From NCBI GenBank assembly GCA_963921425.1, contig OY992835.1:9424001-9488000 (forward strand): a stretch of 64,000 nucleotides of DNA. The letters run 5' to 3'. The notes beneath the pieces were generated by a model. The model was not told where the DNA came from, did not search any database, and saw only the letters and a list, made by a program, of their open reading frames with translations. This document shows positions 55,900-64,000 of the stretch, one piece after another. Within the stretch, counting starts at the first letter, position 1; each line of letters starts with the position of its first letter. The stretch is from Dryas octopetala (lineage: Eukaryota; Streptophyta; Magnoliopsida; Rosales; Rosaceae). A program made the translations under genes and the position numbers.

Positions 55900-56003
55900 G
55901 GTACTTACAACTTCAGTGGTATGGAGAGTGTTTACCTTCGTGTTTAGGGACAGAGTTCAAAAATACCTTTCTCCTTTGGCTTCCTTTGTATCAAAAAAAA
56001 ATA
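55900..56003 (+). mobile_element. SINE-like element, second copy of the family at 50262
   Basis: CTTCAGTGGTATGGAGAGTG (A-box-like), AGAGTTCAAAAATACC (B-box-like), then TTTCTCCTTTGGCTTCCTTTG and an A-run. The tail is close to that of 50262-50357. Confidence 0.45.
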
Positions 56004-56608
56004 AGTCATGCGAAAATTTCAATTATCTCAAAGAGAACATCTCCTATCAGTCAAGAATATTTCATGCCAAGATAACCATTTTAATTTGTGTAGATGAATC
56101 ACTCCATGTTACCCAACTTTTTGTCAAAAATTCTCTACATTCTGAAATTTCAGATAATCAATCTAAAGCAACTGAATGAACATTAACAAGAAAACTAAAC
56201 AAGAAAAATTAGTATATCGTTTATCATATTAATCAGAAAATCAACCATATTACAGAAAGAAAGGAAACAAATCAACCATATTACAGAAAGAAAGGATATA
56301 AAAACAGAACTAGAATAACGAAATTTGTGATGATATCATATGTATAGATATTGGTGCTTCCTCTTTATGGTTCACCTATCATCAAGACCACTGTGTGAAT
56401 AAAACTAGAAAAGCATTTCATTATTTTGTACACAAACATCACAATAGTGAAGCTCAAAACTGAATCTGATATGGTTGTATACAAAGCAAAATAAGAAAAT
56501 GGTATATTCTTTACAATATAAAAATGAGGAACAGAATTCGTGGCAGTAAACAATCAAGCATTCAAGGTGATGTGAACCAAACACTGATTGGCGAGGATTA
56601 TAAGAGCA
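56004..56608. other. Probable 3' region of the CHORD-like gene and intergenic DNA
   Basis: No gene is supported. AT-rich sequence contains a direct repeat of about 30 bp, AACAAATCAACCATATTACAG (about 56240 and 56268). The part nearest 56608 is likely 3' UTR of the minus-strand gene that follows. Confidence 0.4.
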
Positions 56609-59102
56609 TCAGTCATCATAGGAGGAGTGAGGAGCAGCGGTACAGCCAGGGTGAAAGGGATCTTCAGACCCACAGCAATGCCAGTATTGAACAACTTTGC
56701 CAGAGTCAGGAGTATTCATGGTGCCCCCTGTGTACACACTCTCAAACTTCCTCTTTGTTTCTCCTACAGGAGTATTGGTGTTAGAAGCAAGGCCAGATTC
56801 AGAGTTACTTTTAAGTTAAAAATATTACAAAAGAAACAGAAATCTAGAATGAAAGATAACCTACTAGGCATGATGAGTATTGGTGTTAGAAGCAAGGCCA
56901 GATTCAGAGTTACTTTTAAGTTAAAAATATTACAAAAGAAACAGAAATCTAGAATGAAAGATAACCTACTAGGCATGATACTAGGCAATCCAGTTCATAT
57001 GAGGGACTTAATATGAGGGACAAGTGAGGGAAAACGTGTTCAATGGTTGGATCTACTTCAATGGATTATTGATTTTACACTTGTGTTAAACCGTCCATTA
57101 ATGTGCTGCCCCTCACTTGTCCCTCTATGTTAAGTCCCCCTCATATGAGCCAAACTGTGATACTATGGGAAATAAAGAAATATGATACTAAGAACTATCA
57201 CAAAGTTCAAAGAATTGATGATAAAATGAATTTGAAGATTAAACAATAAGCAATCATTCTTACCCACATTTTGCCATATTTATTTAGCACACATGTTGAA
57301 TACCAATATGATTTGCACTAGTTTCACCCGGCAGGATTTATATTAAATTTAACCTGAACCACCTAAATGTTATGCCATTTTGATCAATAATTCATGAGAC
57401 CTAGAATGTCTAAATATGCACTGCTCCCTATAGTGCTTTTTTTGTAAACCTTCAATCACTTACAGAATAAAGAAAACTAAACTTAGTGGAAAAAGAAAAA
57501 AAAAACTCCAAACTGAGCCTTTCAACATTGAACAGTGTTATCTTTGGGCATTAATGCAGTATAACATAAGTTACGTAACCATATAAGCTATGCTTGTTTC
57601 AGTTGCAATTGATACACAACAGCACAGAGTAAATTTTGAACAATATTCAGACAGTACCGAAAGAAAAATATTCCTTGTCAAATCTGAACTGACAAACTTG
57701 TTTTGTAGATTATAGCAGTAAATAACACTTTGCTTCTATTAAAGTTGCCACGTCTTTCCATTTCTCAAACAGATTTTAATGAACTTTTGAGCAATACGTC
57801 CCTTTCAATTCAGTCGGATTTTGAGCATTTAGCCAACAACCAAAAATGAATTTGAATTGCTTATGATATGCATTTTTTTAAATATATACATATAATTGCT
57901 TTCTCATGCATTATTTTTTAGAAGTGGAAGAACCACTGATTCTTGGAAATAAGAATGGATAAACAGAGCCTAAAGCACTTTAATTCGCTAAACTCAGTCA
58001 ACCACATTGAGCAACATCTTTATATGTAGACAAGATCTTGAAATTCTTTCTTCCTGCATTCAGTCACCTTTCACTGACTCAACTTAGATCAACTCCATAC
58101 TGATGGGATAGGAAGAACCTAGAATGGTGAAGGCTTTAGGTTCTTTCAATTGGATATATCTAAACCCCAAAACCACAAGCTAATAGTTTTATTTACTCGC
58201 CACACAAGAAGATAACGATTATATGTCTTATATTCCCTTCCAACTATTTGACAGTTACGTTCACCCACTGCCTTCCACAATGTATTCCTTTTCACCCAAA
58301 GAATGAAGCCTTCTTTAAGAATTTTCAATGACCTCGAAATATTTACAAATAGATGCCATTTCCAATCTTATAGCACGATGATGCCAAAGTATTGGTTATA
58401 TTGTATCTGACTATTCTGCCCAACAGCTGGGATTTTTGATTAGTCTATAGCAAAAGCTTAGCCATATTCCTTCCCAATTTAATTACATATCAATGCATTC
58501 GCAAAGAAGACTTATGCATTCATCAACAGTTTCATGGCCCTCATAGAATGCAGGTGGAAAATTACAAGGAATGCGTTTCCAACAAATTGACCAACATTAG
58601 CACTACATAAAATCTAACAGTCCATTAGTGCCAATAAAACACAAATACAACAAGTATGTGCAAATAGAAGTGAAAACTCAAATTTAGGCAGCTAGCTACA
58701 AGATATTCAAACATGGGTATGCTTATAATAATATTCCTGGGTTCAGAGAGCTCAAAACTTTTGGTCAACTTCATTGAGACTTTGAGACCCTTGTGCTTTA
58801 AAAATTCACCCAACAAGGAACATATAAAATGCATGGAAAGCATGAAATATAAAGGCAGAACCAGAACAGGTACCTCCAAAATGAGCAGTGTGAAAGCGAC
58901 AAGCCCGGGGGTGATTGAGAGAAGGGTCGAACTGGGTTTTGCAGTTCTTGCAAGTCCTGAGTGTTATCTTGTTGCTGGGCTTCGCCGAGCATCGAAATGG
59001 AGCCAATCTCAATGTGGGTTTTGGCTTTTCATGGAGAGAAAGCAATGGAGCCACTGAAGAATGAGCAAGACCCAGAAGAGCCATCACAAATTCACAACCC
59101 AC
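56609..59102 (-). CDS. CHORD-like Cys/His protein, probably plastid-targeted, two exons
   Basis: Exon 1 is 59102-58874, with a donor GTACCT after phase 1. Exon 2 is 56763-56609, with acceptor TGTAG and stop TGA at 56609-56611. The join restores HFGGETKRKFESVYTGGT. The product is 127 residues from ATG 59102 or 121 from the in-frame ATG at 59084. The latter gives a better transit-like start (MALLGLAHSSVAPLLSLHEK). The mature part carries CKNCKTQFDPSLNHPRACRF, HTAHFGG, then YWHCCGSEDPFHPGC and APHSSYDD at the end. The order CxxC, AC..H, W.CCG and PGC recalls zinc-binding CHORD modules; this is my inference. Homologous plant proteins with HTAHFGG and WHCCGSEDPF are familiar, but I know no function. 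The 2.1-kb intron holds a tandem duplication beside the acceptor. Confidence 0.8.
56771..56980. repeat. Tandem duplication, two 105-bp units, next to a splice acceptor
   Basis: Units at 56771-56875 and 56876-56980 look identical through AGTATTGGTGTTAGAAGC, GGCCAGATTCAGAG and CCTACTAGGCATGA. The left unit abuts the 3' end of the intron of the CHORD-like gene, so branch-point-like sequence (CTAAC on the minus strand) is present twice. Confidence 0.9.
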
Positions 59103-59430
59103 AAAAACTAACTAGTTTTCTCTTTCAAGTATTAATGGTTCAAAAATGGTTGGGTAGAACCGGGTCGGGTAATTACGGGTCGGGTTAGGTAGGGACGGAG
59201 TCTGCAGTCACCATTCAGGCATTCACCACTCACAACTTACCACACGGTGAAGGACTGGAGGTGAATTGCATAGATATCGAGGTTAAATGACTAAAGTACC
59301 CTTTCTTCATCAGCAGGTCGATTGGAACCCTAGAACCCTAGGATTTCAATTTGAACTTTCGATTTGGTACCAAAATTTAGGGTTGACTCACCCTCGAATT
59401 GTGAATTGCGTAAATATTGAGCTTTGGAAA
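59103..59430. promoter_or_regulatory. Shared promoter between the CHORD-like gene and the EAF gene
   Basis: Only about 330 bp separate the two divergent start codons (59102 minus, 59431 plus), so both transcripts must start inside or near this region. It contains GGGTCGGGTAATTACGGGTC (about 59162-59182) and CCCTAGAACCCTAGG (about 59327), the latter a telobox-like AAACCCTA-type word often seen in plant housekeeping promoters. No TATA box is obvious. Confidence 0.55.
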
Positions 59431-62109
59431 ATGGCGAAGAACAGCGACAAAGAGGAGCCAAACAGTGCTCCAGAGCCGGACCGGTGGTACAACATAACCC
59501 TAGGTCCCTCCTTCGTGGACCACCGTCCCTCTCCCAAATTCTGCTCCTTGCGTTGTAAGTATCACTCAGTATCTTAGCAATTTTGTGGGTTCTGTTTGTT
59601 TGTCAAGAAAACAGAGGAAAAATTGAAGCTTCGGGAGTATCATGTGCGAATTATGTCTAGCCTTGCTGTTTAATCTGTTATGAAAGACATCTCTAATAAT
59701 AAAGCCTTTTGAAGTCTTAATTTGTGAACTTTTTTTTGTTTTGTTTCTATTTTTACACAATTCTAAACTTGTGAAATTGAAACTTTCTTTTACCAAAAAA
59801 TTAGAAACTTCCATATCACTTTGTTGTTCTTTACTTTGAGCTTCTCTGCTACCAATTGGGAACCATAATGTCAAACTTGTTTTCTGGAAGAGATTGTTAA
59901 TTTGTTACTCTATTTATTTATTCTTTTTAGATAAATTTAAACCAGCTTCGATTGACAAGAATCAACCGGGGTCGTTCCACAAGAGCAAGGACAACAGGGT
60001 TACAGTAGAGTTTCACAACAACCAACATGGAAAACCCAAAGTGAGTTTTGAAGGTGTCAGTGAGGATTACAGGGAGAATGATGCCGTTTTGTTCTTTGAT
60101 GGTGAGAGTTTTCGGTTGGAGAGGTTGCACCGAGCAGTGAAGCGGTTGAGGCATGTTAGGCTGCCTGGTGAATCTGCAGCTCCAGCAGCCACTGTCATGA
60201 GCACATCAGTTTCAGCACTGGGATCTTATTCTCCAAGTGGTGGCAAAGGAGCAAAGCTTCAATCTTTGAACAAGGATGCTCTTCCTCATATGCCGGTGAG
60301 TTGCATTGATTTAACGTATCATTCGTGTATGTTGCATGAGAAAAAAAAAAAAAAAAAAAGAGGAAGGTTGAAGTGTGATCTATCCCAAAATTGTATGTTG
60401 CATATTCAAGGATTATGTTAGACTTTGTGGTACAGTGGTGCATATTCAGGGATACTGTTAGATTTCAAAGATTGAGTCAAAGTTGGAGAGTTGCAATATC
60501 TGGAATTTAAACCAATTTTTTTGAACTCCATTTTATATACAAGTTTGAACAGCACAACTGGAATGTTGAAACCAATTTTGTTGCTTGCACTAATCAATGG
60601 CAATCATCTCCTTGTGGATGCTCGGGGCAGCACTATGAAACTCATACCCCTCACGTTTGTTTTTGTGCAGAAATTTATCATGGCATCAAATGTAATCTTG
60701 TTTCTTTATATAAATACTATGTATTTTCCTTTCACTATGTGTAGGGTTGAATTCATCTTCTTGATTTGCTATACCTGCCATATGCGTATCTAGAGAACTT
60801 TCCCATATACTCCACTCTGCTTCACTTATAACAGAAGTTTGGAATGCTGCAAGTTTTTTTTTTTTTTTTTTCCATTTTGTTAATTTGAATTTGTGAAAAG
60901 AAATGACTTTGTTGGATTTGTTAAATACCATCAGCATTCTGTTTCTGAGTGCACAATCCTTCCAGGAGCTCTTAACAATTATATGATGGGTTAAACTTCT
61001 TGCTTACAATGTAATTGTACAGGTGGCGGCGGAACAAATTGATATCAACAACCCAGATATCTTAGGTATATATTTTCTTAATTCTTTTGTTGTTACAATG
61101 TTGGGTTGTTTAATGGTTATTTTGTTCTTCAGCATTACATGATACATTTTTGTAATGTTTTTACTGCATTTCTTCAAATTCATGTAATATAATGATGCTA
61201 GTTTTAAACAAAATAGAATATGATCATCAACTCTCTTTTATTATCCTGCCCAAGGTGCCTTCTAATGAGAAGAGTGTTCTGATATGCTTCAAACTTTTTA
61301 TTGTGCAAAATACCCTGCATTTAGATAACATGTGATATATAAATCAATATTCCAGTATTTACTTTTCTTATTTTTAATTTGATGTTGAACATGAAAGTTG
61401 AACTGGATTAAAAGCAAATGTTGGTAATAAAACATGAGTATATATACTGCAATAAAAAATAATGTTCCAGTTTTAATGGTAATTTGTTTTTCTGACTTTG
61501 TTTTCTGAATTCAGTTTTGATGACTAAGCAACTGAACTTGCACTAAATGCCGTAATGACTGCTGCTCTTTTAAGAATATAGCTTCTAATTTGATGATGTC
61601 GTTGACAATTTTTTACAATCTTCTTTCCAGCCCCAGGTCCAACATCTGAAAATGACAAGGATTTTGATTATCCACCTTCCTTACCAAATCCATCAGCTGC
61701 ATCTCCACAACCTAAAATTGATGAAATGGACGAAGAAATAGAAATTGTCATTGATGATGATGATGATGATGTTGTCCATGAGACAACTAAGAAAGGAAGG
61801 ACTTCTGGAGAGGAATTTAACACTGGCATTGACATTAACTTACCTTGTGACATGGATGACGAGATTGCTGATGTAGATGTAAGTGATGATGTGGTGGACA
61901 ATGGCCTAAATGCTGCAGAAGCCCTTAGAGCTCAAGTGAATGCTGAGGTGGGAGAGAAGCAGACTTCAAGCTCGAGCGATAGTAGTGGGAGCGAGAGTAG
62001 CGCGAGTGAAAGTGGCAGTGGAAGCGGTAGCGGAAGTGAAAGCGAGAGTGGGAGTAGCAGCAGTGATAGTGAAAGCAGTGATGGTGATGACTCCGTAAAT
62101 TCTATCTAG
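59431..62109 (+). CDS. EAF: ELL-associated factor (EAF), RNA polymerase II elongation cofactor
   Basis: Four exons join in frame: 59431-59554, 59931-60295, 61023-61065 and 61631-62109, all with GT/AG borders, giving 336 residues. The N-terminal EAF domain (about residues 18-120) starts RWYNITLGPSFVDHRPSPKF and continues YKFKPASID, VTVEFHNNQHGKP, FEGVSEDYRENDAVLFFDGE and FRLERLHRAVKRLRHVR. A Ser/Pro-rich linker follows. Exon 4 encodes an acidic stretch (EIEIVIDDDDDDVV) and a long Ser/Glu/Gly tail ending DDSVNSI. EAF proteins bind ELL and stimulate transcript elongation in the nucleus; the acidic Ser-rich tail resembles animal EAF transactivation regions. The start has only one short upstream in-frame option and fits the domain. 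The gene is divergent from the CHORD-like gene. Confidence 0.93.
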
Positions 62110-62667
62110 GAGAATGAAAGCGTGCATTATTATAAAAAGAGTACATATGTAAGTACATAACCTTGTCTAGATAGAACAAAATCACCGGCCGAGTTGGGAT
62201 TTAAATTTGGGATCGATGGGCTGAACTTTCAAACTATGAGAGGCTAAGGCCTGGGAGGTAGGCTGGAGATGGTAACTGGGATGGTATGAGATCAAGCTTA
62301 GGAATAAATTTTTATTTTTTAATATTGGTTGACCAAGCTTAGATCATTGAATCTAATATGAAATTGACCAAGTAAAATGTATTTGTAAATTATCATGTAG
62401 AGTGTACTACATTTTACAATGTATCATATGAAGGAAGATATTCTAGGGAAAAATTTGATGGAATTGCCATGTTTATTCAATTTTTTACTGTCTTTCAATT
62501 TTGTCTATATCAATTCCCATTTGAAATATAATCGTTTATACAAGGATTGTAATTTCGTCCAAAGTATTTGGATGCAGGTGCAATTTACTTGTACCATGAT
62601 GCATGGGTTCGCCATGTTCTATTTGTCGGCTTGAAAGCGATACTTTGAAAGAAACATAATAATAACA
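62110..62667. other. 3' region of the EAF gene and spacer
   Basis: Probably the 3' UTR to about 62350 (AATAAATTTTT near 62302), then AT-rich spacer. No separate gene seen. Confidence 0.45.
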
Positions 62668-63080
62668 GTCGATATGGATGGTACGTGCAAAAGTGAAGCG
62701 AGATTGCATGGGATTGGAGCAGTAGTTCGAAACACTACGGGCGTTCTTATGGCTGCTATGGCTCTGCCGTTTGTGGGTTGTTCTGATTCCCCCTCCATTG
62801 AGTTGCTTGCAATGATTCATGGACTCTGTATGCAGTGGCGGAGCCAAAATTAATTTCCATTGAGGGGTGTCAATCTTAAGTAATTAATTATACGATAAAA
62901 AAAAAAAACCATATTATCCAATAACGTGCATAATATTTAGTATTGGTTCATAAATAATCCTAATACATTTGCATTCTTCCTCTACGAATTTTCTTAGTTT
63001 GAAATATTTATAATATTATTATCCCTAATATTCAAGTTTATTAGCAAAGGAGAAATGGACAGCAAGTTTCTTGGGACTTT

Positions 63081-63114
<34 letters not shown>

Positions 63115-63350
63115 CAAATAAGTGACAATAATATAGTAGAAAAACAAGCTATATCAACACAAAAGAAAAACATGAAGGAATAGCCTAACATAATAACAAG
63201 ACTTTTTTTCAAAGAGACAGGAGGGTCAACTGACTATCCTCCAGCACTGTCTATATGGCCCAGGTAGCAAGTTTTTCACATTTGATAGTGGAGAGTGATT
63301 CAATGGAAGCCACTCAATTGGTGCCGCAAGATGGGGAGTGTATGCATAAA
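62668..63350 (+). pseudogene. RNase H-like (RVT_3) gene fragment, split by a transposon
   Basis: The plus strand encodes VDMDGTCKSEARLHGIGAVV, then RNTTGVLMAAMALPF and SPSIELLAMIHGLCM up to 62832. After the inserted element it continues AQVASFSHLIVESDSMEATQ from 63256. This is the RVT_3 RNase H-like fold found in plant LINE-derived and domesticated genes, with DMDG and VESDS in the places of the usual DG and ESDS motifs. The frame is kept across the insertion site if one target repeat is discounted. It lacks an evident start and the rest of a protein, so it is a fragment. Confidence 0.65.
62833..63249. mobile_element. Short hAT-like element inside the RNase H-like fragment
   Basis: The left end CAGTGGCGGAGCC is a common hAT-type terminus in plants. 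The right end (CTCCAGCACTG) is a degraded inverted match. The flanks TCTGTATG (62825-62832) and TCTATATG (63250-63257) agree at 7 of 8 positions, fitting the 8-bp hAT duplication. The interior has a GA microsatellite (63082-63112) and no coding sequence. Confidence 0.7.
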
Positions 63351-64000
63351 CTAAGGGTGGACAAAAATGCAAAAAAACCGAGTTTTGAAACAAACCAAAC
63401 CGATATACCGAGTTTTGGACCGAACCAAGTTCCAAACCGAACAAAACCAACTGGATCATTTTGTTTGTTTTTTTTTTTTTTTTTCAGTTATCAAATCGAA
63501 CCAAATTGAAATTTTCGGTTCAGTTTTGGTTCTCAATATTACCAAACCACCACGTACTTATAATATATTAATTTTTTTATATGATTTTAATACCTATTAT
63601 AGAGTAAATTAAACCCTCTATTTCAATTTTATTCAATGAACTGTACTTATTTGCACAGTTTGGATGACCAAACTTTTATCGATTTGACTGATTTTTTACA
63701 AGGATGACCTTTGAGGAGAGACCTAAAATATGAACGATTTCAATCATGGAACTGCACTGTCAGGTGATACCCAGAAAGGATGTTCTTACTTTTCTTAAAG
63801 TAAGGACATCCTTACTTGAACGAGATTGGTGATTTATAATACTATATAGTTTATACTATATAAGCTATAAAGTATATATAGTATACTAGTATACTATATT
63901 CAATATAGTATACTAGTATATTAATATACTATATACTAAATTAATTTACATCCAGTCCTGCAATGTTTGATTATATTAAATTAATTTTTTTTAATACCTA
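63351..64000. other. AT-rich end of the window with palindromic TA-rich tract
   Basis: At 63835-63950 repeated ATAGTATACTAGTATACTAT-type words form strong palindromes. At about 63680-63760 one arm of the foldback family (GATTTTTTACAAGGATGACC, GAACGATTTCAATCATGG) appears without its partner. No gene is supported. Confidence 0.5.

Noticed and set aside
59566-59874. Minus-strand frame in the first EAF intron
   Set aside because: It lies entirely within intron 1 and near its borders on the opposite strand, with no domain or start context.

Overview
The window looks like nuclear DNA of a eudicot plant. The genes have plant-type introns, the PIN-LIKES and EAF proteins are of plant type, and the repeats (CACTA, MULE-type MITEs, Helitron, TRIM, Copia) are typical of dicots. 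The general repeat style suggests Rosaceae, but that is only an impression. No bacterial, organellar or rRNA signature was seen, and no tRNA gene was recognised.

The left two thirds (1-43 kb) is mostly repeats. The right-hand part of one CACTA transposon ends at 1603. A small candidate gene for a 62-residue membrane protein lies at 3421-3609. A first PIN-LIKES (PILS) gene lies on the minus strand at 5807-7180. From 8.4 to 14.3 kb there is a long inverted-repeat element, a minisatellite split by a MITE, a Copia-type solo LTR with a clean 5-bp target duplication (11496-12946) and a Copia gag fossil. A complete but decayed 9.9-kb CACTA element (15052-25000) carries a TNP2-type transposase and a Transposase_24 gene, both full of transition-type stops. 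Only 86 bp further on is a second, 3.6-kb CACTA element (25087-28725) with no recognisable transposase. A 0.7-kb duplicated segment (14.3-15.05 kb and 29.6-30.3 kb) preserves the empty target site of the large CACTA. A decayed WW-domain gene (about 30.9-32.2 kb) is followed by a Copia retrotransposon (32280-37475, TSD CTTAA) inserted in a kelch-like gene remnant that continues to 38237.

The right third (43-64 kb) is the gene-bearing part. A second PILS gene (44895-46268) sits in a roughly 3-kb segment duplicated from 5.3-8.4 kb in the same orientation; each copy has since taken in different transposons. Two tandem paralogs of an unnamed plant family, probably plastid-targeted membrane proteins, lie at 50516-50962 and 52893-53354. 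A divergent pair follows: a two-exon CHORD-like Cys/His protein on the minus strand (56609-59102) and a four-exon ELL-associated factor (EAF) gene on the plus strand (59431-62109), sharing a promoter of about 330 bp. A PILS gene next to an EAF gene recalls the Arabidopsis neighbours AT1G71090 (PILS2) and AT1G71080, so this is probably an ancestral gene block expanded by transposons. A hAT-type element splitting an RNase H-like (RVT_3) fragment lies near the right end.
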